From Trachythela sp. YZ-2020 (Eukaryota; Cnidaria; Anthozoa; Malacalcyonacea; Clavulariidae), in contig JADLSH010000355.1 of the NCBI GenBank assembly GCA_016169945.1, positions 863,501 through 927,500 of the forward strand: a stretch of 64,000 nt of DNA, read 5' to 3'. Below the pieces are notes generated by a model that was not told the DNA's origin, ran no database searches, and saw only the letters and a list, made by a program, of their open reading frames with translations. How positions within the stretch are numbered: position 1 is the first letter of the stretch; each line of letters starts with the position of its first letter. Below, one piece after another: positions 34,301 through 46,454 of this stretch. Both the position numbers and the translations under genes were made by a program.

Positions 34301-37010
34301 CTGTCATCGTCGTCTGTCGTCGTCGTCTGTCGACGCCGTCGTCGTCTGTCGTCGTCGTCTGTCGACTTCGTCTGTCGTCGTCGTCTTATGAACTCAGTTC
34401 TCGTGGCAACCATTGCACGGGCACGTGTAATATCAGCTTAACACGATCAGGAATATAACCAAGCAAATTTGTCATTGAATTTCTACTTGTGACCAGCTTT
34501 TCACCTGTGTGGCTTGATCTAGCGTTCTACGATTGTCATTGCTAATTGGCAGTTAGTATAAAAAATCTGCCTGAAATCATATTTATATTTGAGTTGTATA
34601 AATTGGGCCAGGATGGCATATCTTTGACTGGTGGGTAAAATCACATGAGGGGATATGTTAGCCATTCGTAGTAGTTCAGGTCACTTCGGCTTGATTTTTC
34701 TGGTTGGTCGTGTAAAATAGGCTCGCCTGTTAACTCAGTTCTCTGCCGTCGTCGTCTGTCATCGTCGTCTGTCGTCGTCGTCTGTCGACGCCGTCGTCGT
34801 CTGTCGTCGTCGTCTGTCGACTTCGTCTGTCGTCGTCGTCTTATGAACTCAGTTCTCGTGGCAACCATTGCACGGGCACGTGTAATATCAGTTTAACACG
34901 ATCAGGAATATAACCAAGCAAATTTGTCATTGAATCTCTACTTGTGACCAGCTTTTCACCTGTGTGGCTTGATCTAGCGTTCTACGATTGTCATTGCTAA
35001 TTGGCAGTTAGTATAAAAAATCTGCCTGAAATCATATTTATATTTGAGTTGTATAAATTGGGCCAGGATGGCATATCTTTGACTGGTGGGTAAAATCACA
35101 TGAGGGGATATGTTAGCCATTCGTAGTAGGTCAGGTCACTTCGGCTTGATTTTTCTGGTTGGTCGTGTAAAATAGGCTCGCCTGTTAACTCAGTTCTCTG
35201 CCGTCGTCGTCTGTCATCGTCGTCTGTCGTCGTCGTCTGTCGTCGTCGTCTGTCGACTTCGTCTGTCGTCGTCGTCTTATGAACTCAGTTCTCGTGGCAA
35301 CCATTGCACGGGCACGTGTAATATCAGCTTAACACGATCAGGAATATAACCAAGCAAATTTGTCATTGAATTTCTACTTGTGACCAGCTTTTCACCTGTG
35401 TGGCTTGATCTAGCGTTCTACGATTGTCATTGCTAATTGGCAGTTAGTATAAAAAATCTGCCTGAAATCATATTTATATTTGAGTTGTATAAATTGGGCC
35501 AGAATATGGCATATCTTTGACTGGTGGGTAAAATCATGAGGATATGTTAGCCATTCGTAGTAGTTCAGGTCACTTCGGCTTGATTTTTCTGGTTGGTCGT
35601 GTAAAATAGGCTCGCCTGTTAACTCAGTTCTCTGCCGTCGTCGTCTGTCATCGTCGTCTGTCGTCGTCGTCTGTCGACGCCGCCGTCGTCTGTCGTCTGT
35701 CGACTTCGTCTTATGAACTCAGTTCTCGTGGCAACCATTGCACGGGCACGTGTAATATCAGTTTAACACGATCAGGAATATAACCAAGCAAATTTGTCAT
35801 TGAATCTCTACTTGTGACCAGCTTTTCACCTGTGTGGCTTGATCTAGCGTTCTACGATTGTCATTGCTAATTGGCAGTTAGTATAAAAAATCTGCCTGAA
35901 ATCATATTTATATTTGAGTTGTATAAATTGGGCCAGGATGGCATATCTTTGACTGGTGGGTAAAATCACATGAGGGGATATGTTAGCCATTCGTAGTAGT
36001 TCAGGTCACTTCGGCTTGATTTTTCTGGTTGGTCGTGTAAAATAGGCTCGCCTGTTAACTCAGTTCTCTGCCGTCGTCGTCTGTCATCGTCGTCTGTCGT
36101 CGTCGTCTGTCGACGCCTGTCGTCGTCGTCTGTCGACTTCGTCTGTCGTCGTCGTCTTATGAACTCAGTTCTCGTGGCAACCATTGCACGGGCACGTGTA
36201 ATATCAGTTTAACACGATCAGGAATATAACCAAGCAAATTTGTCATTGAATCTCTACTTGTGACCAGCTTTTCACCTGGCTTGATCTAGCGTTCTACGAT
36301 TGTCATTGCTAATTGGCAGTTAGTATAAAAAATCTGCCTGAAATCATATTTATATTTGAGTTGTATAAATTGGGCCAGGATGGCATATCTTTGACTGGTG
36401 GGTAAAATCACATGAGGGGATATGTTAGCCATTCGTAGTAGTTCAGGTCACTTCGGCTTGATTTTTCTGGTTGGTCGTGTAAAATAGGCTCGCCTGTTAA
36501 CTCAGTTCTCTGCCGTCGTCGTCTGTCATCGTCGTCTGTCGTCGTCGTCTGTCGACGCCGTCGTCGTCTGTCGTCGTCGTCTGTCGACTTCGTCTGTCGT
36601 CGTCGTCTTATGAACTCAGTTCTCGTGCGCCCAATTGCACGGGCACGTAATATCAGCTTAACAATAGCTCAGGCCGGTTGTATAAAAAGTAGTTAAAGTA
36701 GCTATAGTTAGTGCGAAAGTTAACCAATCAGAATCGCTTATTTCAGACTTAACTACTATTTAACTACAAAACGGGTAGTTAAAATGTAGTTAAGAGTTTT
36801 ATACAACCGGCCCCAGGAATATAACCAAGCAAATTTGTCATTGAATTTCTACTTGTGACCAGCTTTTCACCTGTGTGGCTTGATCTAGCGTTCTACGATT
36901 GTCATTGCTAATTGGCAGTTAGTATAAAAAATCTGCCTGAAATCATATTTATATTGGAGTTGTATAAATTAGCACCAGAATATGGTAGCTCTTTGACGGA
37001 TGGGTAAAAT
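31381..37010. repeat. Satellite array 1, about 13 units of 372-458 bases
   Basis: The anchor GATATGTTAGCCATTCGTAG recurs near 31410, 31788, 32166, 32538, 32910, 33287, 33745, 34197, 34652, 35107, 35541, 35977 and 36419. Units before about 33.3 kb are 372-378 bases; later ones are about 434-458 because a GTCGTCGTCTGTC microsatellite has expanded in each. Short units carry a minus-strand 71-codon frame (MTNLLGYIPDRVKLIL ... NYYEWLTYPLM). In long units its first half is out of frame with the second, so coding is doubtful. A small MITE sits in the last unit. Confidence 0.95.
36676..36810. mobile_element. MITE with GGCCGGTTGTATAAAA ends inside the last unit of array 1
   Basis: GGCCGGTTGTATAAAA and its exact complement TTTTATACAACCGGCC bound a segment with repeated TAGTTAA motifs. 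It is absent from the other units, so its insertion point can be read by comparison. Confidence 0.85.
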
Positions 37011-37518
37011 CACACGTGGGGAAAGGTTGGTCATGTAGTGGTTAGATCTGCACTTCGATGCAAGGCTTACACGACCAGGAACAACCAGGCAAAACAGTCA
37101 TGGGATGTCTAGTTGTGACCAGCTCTTTTCGCCCGTCACTCTTTTGTTGGTTTAGACATTGAAGAATAAATGTGTTTGAAAGTAGATTCAGTACAAATAG
37201 GTGCGTTAAGGAAATAATAAGACAATTGCCAATAATATCATGTTATATAAACCGCTAAAAGAGAACAGTGTCTGTCTTTTGGAACGAAGAATGATTATAG
37301 GGGTTACATCCTCGAGTACTGTGGAATATGTACTAGATATTTATATTAATATAGAATTAGCCTTTTTCACGCAGGCCTTAAATTAATCGCGCCATTTTAG
37401 GTTACTACTTTATAAACGATGTGAATATTGTAACATGTAAGAATATCTTGAATTATTTGTAAACATATTGGAATTCACACCCGTGGCAAAAATATTTGAA
37501 TAAACCGTTAGTTATTAT

Positions 37519-37818
37519 TAAGCCCCGTCTACACGAGCGAATTTTCTATCACAATTTTTCTATGGTAAATATATTTGATTGTCTGGATGAGACCGCAAAT
37601 AATTGTTGTCTTTGGGACAAAAACAAAACTGTCCCCATTGAGCTCCGTCCTGGAAGCCACTCCCTTCTGCTAAATACACGACATTTCATACACACCAGGA
37701 AATATTCTCATGACAATTTTTCTTTGCAAATTTGGGCGAATTCTCCCATATATACAGGAGCAAAAAGCGAAATAAAATGGTCACAGAAAAATTGCTGGTG
37801 TGAACAAGGGGCTTCATT
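37519..37818. mobile_element. MITE with AAGCCCC ends
   Basis: AAGCCCCGTCTACACGAGCG at the left and a loose complement (GTGTGAACAAGGGGCTT) at the right, in the stretch between the arrays. The 121-codon open frame across it is not protein-like. Confidence 0.55.
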
Positions 37819-38139
37819 ACAAAAACGACTTTTGAAGTTAACTGTAAATTTACCATGGTGATCTCTGATGGTGATCATACTTACAACTAGTTATACAAAT
37901 AGGTACGCTAAGCGTACATGTATCTGCTCATGCGTATTGGCACAATTGTATAATTTAATAGCGTAATATCTAGTTGTAACTTTTCCTCTCTTTCATTCTC
38001 GATTTCAGCTTTCTTTTGAAATTTCAGCTTTCTTTCGAATGATTGTTTGTAATTTGGAAGTTCATTCCAAAGTTCAAACTTTGGAACCTGAAATCGACAG
38101 TAATAAATTCAATGAAAATATTTCGACGAGGTCTATTTA

Positions 38140-38423
38140 ACAATTATTCGCCTCAGGTTCGGTGAATATCAACGCATAAAAACCGAGACGAAGTCGGGGT
38201 TTTATTCACCGAGCCTGAGGCGAATAATTGTTTTAGTAAAATTACATAGGTGATTATTTGGAAAAAAATAAAAAATGCACATTTCAAAAATATTTTAATT
38301 GAATATTTACGATAAACGCGGCTTAAAAACGCTTTAGGTGATTATCGCGTATTAATCCCAGATCGCTAGCGCAACCAATCAGCGTTGAGAATTTTCAATA
38401 ATCACCTATGTAATTTTACTAAA
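38140..38423. mobile_element. Nested hairpin element
   Basis: ACAATTATTCGCCTCAGG and its complement CCTGAGGCGAATAATTGT enclose a short hairpin with GGTTTTTATNC. Immediately after, TTTTAGTAAAATTACATAGG (from 38231) and its perfect complement (38395-38422) bound a second inverted repeat with 28-base arms. Confidence 0.75.
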
Positions 38424-39019
38424 AGTGTATGTTCTTTCATATTGCTTCTAAGACAACCGTGCATGAAGGGACGAGCCCATGGGAGCAACCAGAACAATTA
38501 TTAAAAACAATGTGAGACCTTCAGATTTTAGTCTTGTGTATAATTGGGAATAAAATTTGCAACTTCTAACTCTATGTTGTAACATGAAGTATGCAATATA
38601 CCTGTATATATTGGCATTCCTGAGGCCATAGGGCGCCATTAAACATTGTTAAACACAGTGTCACTGGAATTAATGTATTATCAACATTTTATTTCACAAT
38701 TGTCAAAATTCTTTATTACATATTGAAAATAAATAAACAAATTACGTTAATAATTTCATGATGTTATCAATCGCTCTATTGTTGTATTCAAAATTAAAAC
38801 TATTCCTATTACATGTAATGCTGTCAAATAATATGCTGTCAAAGTTTTATAACGTTAGGGCTTCCTTCCGCTTACCAACACATGCGTGATGAACATATCA
38901 ATGTACCAAGATGAAAATTTAATGAAGTTTTATGGTACGCTCTTGCAAAACTTGCCGCTTTTTTTGGAGTGGACAATATTTAACAGAACATATTTTTGTC
39001 TTGTTTGTGTGATATTAGC

Positions 39020-39150
39020 ACCAGAATGGCATATCTTTGGCTGGTGGGTAAAATCACATGAGGCTACAGCACCAGATGGCATATCTTTGGCTGGTGGGTA
39101 AAATCACATGAGGGTAGATTGGCCATTCGTTAGTAGTTCATGTCACACTA
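39020..39150. repeat. Orphan partial units of array-1 type
   Basis: CACCAGANTGGCATATCTTT with GGCTGGTGGGTAAAATCACA occurs twice in a row, then TTCGTTAGTAGTTCATGTCA. Same orientation as array 1, about 2 kb beyond its end. Confidence 0.8.
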
Positions 39151-39604
39151 AAATTATACAAAAAGATTTTAGATCGCGTGACAAAAAAACAAAACATACG
39201 CAAAAATTGACATGTCAACTAAAATACTTTTAGATAAACTCATAGCTATGTTATTTCCATTGCTATTTTTATTCATTTTTCATTTGCAGTTCTGACTCTT
39301 AATTAACTTCTGTAGTTTTCATGTTCAATCCATACCAAAAATAGATAACATCTGTAATTCCATAGATTGCAACACCAAATTTCTGCGCCGGACACGAAAA
39401 CCACGAAAAACCATGTGGGAAAAGACAGGAAGGCGTTCTCCACACTAGGCTGCATCAATGCTTCTGGAGGTTAAGGTTCTTTCCTTTATTTTCACACTGC
39501 ACTTCGGAAATTCTTCTAGTGTTCTACTGTAAATGTGCTTCTCCATACTTGTCTGTATATAATCTGCAAATAAACAAATAAACACAAAAGCAGACAAAGT
39601 GCAC

Positions 39605-42600
39605 TGTTTCGTTGAGAAGCTGGCTAGATAAAAATGAAGCCAAAGTGACATTGAACTTCTACGAATGGCCAACCGATCCCCTCCGCTTGGATTTTACCCA
39701 TCAGTCAACGTGTTGCAACTATGGTGTTAATTTAAATCTTTTTAATATAAATAAATTGAACGCAATGCTCTGCAGCATTTTATACACTGACCTGCCGTAA
39801 AATAAATTGAACGCAATACGCTGCAGGATTTTATACACTGACCTGCTGTAAAATATATTGGCAATGCGCTGCAGGATTTTATACACTGACCTGCTGTAAA
39901 ATATTAACAAGGCTAATTCGGATGAAGCCACACAGGTTTTGTCACAAGTGGAGATTCAATGACAATTTCGCCTGGTTATTCCTGATCGTGTTTAATAGGC
40001 CTTGCACCCGAAGGGCAGAGTTGCCAGTGCAGAATTGACCTGCAGGCAAGCCTATTTTGCACGACCAACCAGAAAATCAAGCCAAAGTGCCATTGAACTA
40101 CTACGAATGGCTAATTTTTTAGTCTTAGTTCAATCATTTATACAAAAAAATGGGCCAATATCATAATGACAATGGTAGAACACACGCTAGATGATGAAGC
40201 CACACAAAAGCCGGTCATAAGTGGAATTCAATGACAATTTCGCCTGGTTATTCCTGATCGTGTTTAATAAAAAATGGCCTTGCACTCCGAAGGGCAGAGT
40301 TTATTTTCACGCCAGGCGCAGAATTAACCTATTAAACACTGACAATGCAAACGGTACAACACTGATGGCTTAGGCAATAGCTTATTTTGCACGACCAACC
40401 AGAAAATCAAGCCAAGTGACATTGAACTACTACGAATGGCCATCCCCTTGGTGAATTTTACCCATCAGTCAACGTGTTGCAATTATGATGTTAATTTAAA
40501 CCTTTTAATATAAATAAATTGAACGCAATGTGCTGCAGGATTTTATACAATTTCTGGCAGACCTGCTGTAAAATATTAACCTGCAGGCAAGCCTAATTTG
40601 CACGACCAACCAGAGGTGAAAAGCTGGTCACAAGTGGAGATTCAATGACAATTTCGCCTGGTTATTCCTGATCGTGTTTAATAGGCCTTGCACCCGAAGG
40701 GCAGAGTTGCCAGCGCAGAATTAACCTGCAGGCAAGCCTATTTTGCACGACCAACCAGAAAATCAAGCAAAGTGACATTGAACTACTACGAATCCCCTTG
40801 GTGAATTCAATCCATCAGTCAACGTGTTGCAACTATGGTGTTAATTAATATAAATAAATTGAAAAGCTGGTCACAAGTGGAGATTCAATGACAATTTCGC
40901 CTGGTTATTCCTGATCGTGTTTAATAGGCCTTGCACCCGAAGGGCAGAGTTGCCAGCGCAGAATTGACCTGCAGGCAAGCCTATTTTGCACGACCAACCA
41001 GAAAATCAAGCCAAAGTGCCATTGAACTACTACGAATCCCCTTGGTGATTTTACCCATCAGTCAACGTGTTGCAACTATGGTGTTAATTTAAACCTTTTT
41101 AATATAAATAAATTGAACGCAATGCGCTGCAGGATTTTATACACTGACCTGCTGTAAAATATATCGAACGCTTTGCGCTGCAGGATTTTATACATTGACC
41201 TGCTGTAAAATATATTGGCAATGCGCTGCAGGATTTTATACACTGACCTGCTGTAAAATATTAACAAGGCTAATTCGGATGAAGCCACACAGGCGAAAAG
41301 CTGGTCACAAGTGGAGATTCAATGACAATTTCGCCTGGTTATTCCTGATCGTGTTTAATAGGCCTTGCACCCGAAGGGCAGAGTTGCCAGCGCAGAATTG
41401 ACCTGCAGGCAAGCCTATTTTGCACGACCAACCAGAAAATCAAGCCAAAGTGCCATTGAACTACTACGAATCCCCTTGGTGATTTTACCCATCAGTCAAC
41501 GTGTTGCAACTATGGTGTTAATTTAAACCTTTTTAATATAAATAAATTGAACGCAATGCGCTGCAGGATTTTATACACTGACCTGCTGTAAAATATATCG
41601 AACGCTTTGCGCTGCAGGATTTTATACATTGACCTGCTGTAAAATATATTGGCAATGCGCTGCAGGATTTTATACACTGACCTGCTGTAAAATATTAACA
41701 AGGCTAATTCGGATGAAGCCACACAGGGCTGGTCACAAGTGGAGATTCAATGACACTCTCGCCTGGTTATTCCTGATCGTGACCTGCAGGCAAGCTCTAT
41801 TTTGCACGACCAACCAGAATCAAGCAAGTGACATTGAACTACTACGAATGAATCCCCTTGGTGAATCCAATCCACCAGTCAACGCAACTATGGTGTTAAT
41901 TAATATAAATAAAAATTAAATGGTGGGCAGGTGGAGAGTATTTCGCCTGGTTATTCCTGATCGTGTTTAATAGGCCTTGCACCCGAAGGGCAGAGTTGCC
42001 AGTGCAGAATTGACCTGCAGGCAAGCCTATTTTGCACGACCAACCAGAAAATCAAGCCAAAGTGCCATTGAACTACTACGAATGGCTAATTTGCTAGTCT
42101 AGTTTCAATCACATTTATACAAAATGGCCAAATCAATATCAGAATGACAATGGTAGAACACGCTAGATGAAGCCACACAGGCAAAAAAGCCGGTCATAAG
42201 TAGGAATTTGATGACATCTTGGCTCCGTTATTCCTGCCGTTTAAAATAAACGCAATTCAACATATTGATGACACACGGTAACTTTGGCGCCATTATGAGG
42301 ACGAGTGCTACTCCAACAGCTGCAATAGTTTATTTTCCACGCCAGGCGATCAAATAAACCTATTAAACATTGACAATGCAAACGGTACAACACTGATGGC
42401 TTCGCACACAAGCGCAATTCAACATTGATGACACACGGTAACTTTGGCGCCATTATGAGAACGGATGCTACTCCAACAGCTGCAATAGTTTATTTTCCAC
42501 GCCAGGCGATCAAATAAACCTATTAAACACTGACAATGCAAACGGTACAACACTGATGGCTTAGCAATAGCTTATTTTGCACACCAGAAAAATTGAAGCC

Positions 42601-44360
42601 AAGTGACACTGAACTACTACGAATGGCCAACCTATCCCCTTGGTGATTTTACCCATCAGTCAACGGCGTTGCAATTATGATGTTAATTTAAACCTTTTTA
42701 ATATAAATAAATTGAACGCCATGTGCTGCAGGAGATTCAATGACAATTTCGCCTGGTTATTCCTGATCGTGTTTAATAGGCCTTGCACCCGAAGGGCAGA
42801 GTTGCCAGCGCAGAATTAACCTGCAGGCAAGCCTATTTTGCACGACCAACCAGAAAATCAAGCCGGCCACAAGTGGAGATTCAATGACAATTTCGCCTGG
42901 TTATTCCTGATCGTGTTAGGCCTTGCACCCGAAGGGCAGAGTTGCCAGCGCAGAATTGACCTGCAGGCAAGCCTATTTTGCACGACCAACCAGAAAATCA
43001 AGCCAAAGTGGCATTGAACTACTACGAATCCCCTCCGCTTGGATTTTACACACTGACCTGCTGTAAAATATGAACAAGGCTAATTTGGATGAAGCCACAC
43101 AGGCGAAAAGCTGGTCACAAGTGGAGATTCAATGACAATTTCGCCTGGTTATTCCTGATCGTGTTTAATAGGCCTTGCACCCGAAGGGCAGAGTTGCCAG
43201 CGCAGAATTAACCTGCAGGCAAGCCTATTTTGCACGACCAACCAGAAAATCAAGCCAAAGTGCCATTGAACTACTACGAATCCCCTCCGCTTGGATTTTA
43301 CCCATCAGTCAACGTATTGCAACTATGGTGTTAATTTAAACCTTTTTAATATAAATAAATTGAACGCAATGCGCTGCAGGATTTTATACACAGACCTGCT
43401 GTAAAATATATCGAACGCTTTGCGCTGCAGGATTTTATACATTGACCTGCTGTAAAATATATTGGCAATGCGCTGCAGGATTTTATACACTGACCTGCTG
43501 TAAAATATTAACAAGGCTAATTTAAATCAAGCCATACAGGCGAAAAGCTGGTCACAAGTGGAGATTCAATGACACTCTCGCCTGGTTATTCCTGATCGTG
43601 TTTAATAGGCCTTGCACCCGAAGGGCAGAGTTGCCAGCGCAGAATTAACCTGCAGGCAAGCCTATTTTGCACGACCAACCAGAAAATCAAGCTGGTCACA
43701 AGTGGAGATTCAATGACAATTTTGCCTGGTTATTCCTGATCGTGTTTAATAGGCCTTGCACCCGAAGGGCAGAGTTGCCAGCGCAGAATTAACCTGCAGG
43801 CAAGCCTATTTTGCACGACCAACCAGAAAATCAAGCAAAGTGACATTGAACTACTACGAATCCCCTTGGTGAATTCAATCCATCAGTCAACGTGTTGCAA
43901 CTATGGTGTTAATTTAAACCTTTTTAATATAAATAAATTGAACGCAATGCGCTGCAGGATTTTATACACTGACCTGCTGTAAAATATATCGAACGCTTTG
44001 CGCTGCAGGATTTTATACACTGACCTGCTGTAAAATATTAACAAGGCTAATTTGGATGAAGCCACACAGGTGAAAAGCTGGTCACAAGTGGAGATTCAAT
44101 GACAATTTCGCCTGGTTATTCCTGATCGTGTTTAATAGGCCTTGCACCCGAAGGGCAGAGTTGCCAGCGCAGAATTGACCTGCAGGCAAGCCTATTTTGC
44201 ACGACCAACCAGAAAATCAAGCAAAGTGGCATTGAACTACTACGGTCAACTTATCCTTGGTGTGATTTTACCCATCAGGCAATGTGTTGCAATTATGGTA
44301 TTTAAAACCATGGATGTCTTGCACTGCAGGGTTTATAAACTGCCCTGCTGTAAACTAATT
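39605..44360. repeat. Satellite array 2, related to array 1 but inverted, with a 58-base sub-repeat
   Basis: The anchor CCTGGTTATTCCTGATCGTG occurs about 13 times (near 39969, 40244, 40657, 40908, 41336, 41761, 41946, 42750, 42896, 43148, 43580, 43726, 44110). Unit sequence (ATTCAATGACAATTTCGCC ... TTTTGCACGACCAACCAGAA ... GAACTACTACGAAT ... GATTTTACCCATCAGTCAA) matches the reverse complement of array 1. Units are irregular (about 145-430 bases). Many contain two or three copies of a 58-base sub-repeat with GCGCTGCAGGATTTTATAC and GACCTGCTGTAAAATA. Two copies of an unrelated 160-base segment (ACTTTGGCGCCATTATGAG) lie at 42270-42545. Confidence 0.93.
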
Positions 44361-44646
44361 TCCTAGTGGTGACAGGTTTTATACTACCTGCCAGTTTGCC
44401 CCATCTTTATGTAATTATCATATTATATATTGAAATATTATTGCAGTTTCAAATGCATTTATGGATTATATACTCAATACCTAAGTTAACATGTAAATGA
44501 CGATCGTATACTGGTAGATCAAGCCACAGAGACAAAAAGCTGAATGATCCATTTTCCCCAACATGTTGAACGGTTGAACCTGAAATTAAATCCAAAAAAT
44601 AGATCTTTATTTAGGACATCAGTAACAATCATTGATACTGCTGGAC

Positions 44647-45394
44647 CAGGCAGCCCATTCTTGGGTAGAGTTGTATTTATAGTATCCTATATAAAGATTG
44701 TAATATAGTAAAAATATGTGATGAAAATATATATTTTAAATAAAATTTACTTGCCTAACTTGTTGTTTGTGTTCTCCGTTTATCCCTACTTTGTTGAGCT
44801 AAACTGCCCAAGATGTTAAAGTATCGTTATTTAGTAGAATCATACTAGTATACTATTGCAAATGCTGTAATTTGATTGGCTACGCTACTCGCCATCTCCT
44901 TGGTGCGATTTTTAACGAATTTATTTCAATAAATTATGAAAAACGTTTTGAAATACTGTTTTCTTGCTGGTTTCTACTAAAACAATTAGATTATTCGCTC
45001 TCGATTTCTATGACATGATAGTTGATTTGGGCTTCGCCCTCATTGTAAAATATGAAAAGATCGGTGTTTGTGCTACATGCTGGCAAATTTTCTTGGAGAG
45101 TAAAGCAATTTAAGAGGGAGAATATTCGTATTGGCATGTTTCTCTCGACGGATCCTGGGGCTGAGAATAATTAGCCTTTAACTCCTATTAAGTATTCGGC
45201 GTCGACCGCAGGCATCAAGCAAAAACTTTCGATGAATTCATAGCTCAACAAAGTAGGGATAAAAGGAGAACCCAAACAACAATTAAACAAGTAAATTCTA
45301 TTTGAAATATATGTTTTTATCACATATTTTTACCATTTTACAATCTTTATATAGTATACTATAAATACAACTCTACCCAAGATTGGGCCACCTG
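44647..45394. mobile_element. Long-armed foldback element, hAT-like
   Basis: Arms of about 155 bases, roughly 90% alike: left from CAGGCAGCCCATTCTTGGG to CTACTTTGTTGAGCT, right its complement ending GGGCCACCTG. Flanks TGCTGGAC and TGGCTGGAC are a near-match target duplication. The middle (about 435 bases) has no ORF. Confidence 0.75.
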
Positions 45395-45931
45395 TGGCTG
45401 GACCTCAACAAGGAGGTAGGTCTAATAGCGTTGTCTCGACGTGACGTCACGATTTCCGACCCCCCGCCAAGACTCAGACAAACATTGGCAACTCTTAATA
45501 TAAATTGTATTATGATTGAGAGCTTGCTGTGAGTTATTTTGATAATTTGATAGTTTGTTTAAAGTTTATTTGTGCGGAATCATACACACGTGCCAGTGTC
45601 GATATTTTTGCTTTGGTAGTTGTAATATAGGCTATTTCATCGCTTTAGTATGGACTATTCTGTCGCTGCTATAAATAGGTCTACTATCCTATATAGTCTA
45701 TATTAATATATTGTTGCTTTCGTGTTTATACTAAGTTTGGACGCTTAAAAACCATTTTTTGTCGATTTAGTGCCCATTATTTTGCTCTTTTGGTGTTTTA
45801 TATTCGCTTTTATAGTGCCCATTATTTTTAAAATTTACTATTTTGTCGCTGTATTAGTATCCACTATTTATAGTCTATTTTGTTTACCTTTTAGTTTTAA
45901 TACTATAAAAGAAGCTAGGTCTAGGATTGTC

Positions 45932-46026
45932 TACTATTCTATCGACTATATTCTATCGACTATATTCTATCGACTATATTCTATCGACTATATTCTATCG
46001 ACTATATTCTATCGACTATATTCTAT
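45932..46026. repeat. 14-base tandem repeat CTATCGACTATATT, about six copies
   Basis: Head-to-tail copies of CTATCGACTATATT inside the THAP/SAP element. Confidence 0.95.
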
Positions 46027-46326
46027 ATTTAAAATACGGATTTATTTCAAATGAAAGATTAATTGTCACTTATACGTAAAATAATTTCAAATATAAACTC
46101 TTTTCACTGAGGAATCTTCCGTTGATATTAAAGTAAAACTATTTTGCTTTGACAATAAAAAAATATGTTGAAAAAATATTTAACAAGCCGGTTAACTTAT
46201 TGATTTAATAGTCTATTTTTAAATATCAGTTCTGTAAAAGAGAGAACCGCCCTTTGGCACTGTGTCTGGTTTAAATATGAATTCTACAACTAGTGCTTCT
46301 CCGATAAATTTAACAACTCTCACTGA

Positions 46327-46436
46327 AAGCAGCGGCGTTCGGCTCATATTTTGAGCATGATCCATCAGATTATACTGTCGATCAACTCAAGCGGTGGTTA
46401 AAATGTAGAGGCTTGAAGCAAAGTGGTAAACGCTGA
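46327..46436 (+). pseudogene. SAP-like domain exon
   Basis: The plus frame reads YFEHDPSDYTVDQLKRWLKC then RGLKQSGKR and stops (TGA at 46434-46436), or splices at a GTAAAC donor after 46425. The tyrosine-hydrophobic-LKRWL-RGL-SGK layout is a SAP-type DNA-binding helix pair as found in cnidarian element proteins. An upstream AG acceptor fits at about 46335. It is an isolated fragment. Confidence 0.45.
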
Positions 46437-46454
46437 AGGCCCTTTACCACTTTG
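46419..46454. repeat. Perfect 12-base hairpin at the meeting point of the THAP and SAP frames
   Basis: CAAAGTGGTAAA (46419-46430) and TTTACCACTTTG (46443-46454) are exact complements with a 12-base loop. Each arm contains the candidate GTAAAN splice donor of the ORF it belongs to. Confidence 0.8.

Noticed and set aside
37496..37861. 121-codon plus-strand frame as a gene
   Set aside because: It lies across a MITE with AAGCCCC ends and has no recognisable domain.
31381..44360. CRISPR-like direct-repeat arrays
   Set aside because: Units are 145-458 bases with no short repeat/unique spacer pattern, and the DNA is animal nuclear sequence.
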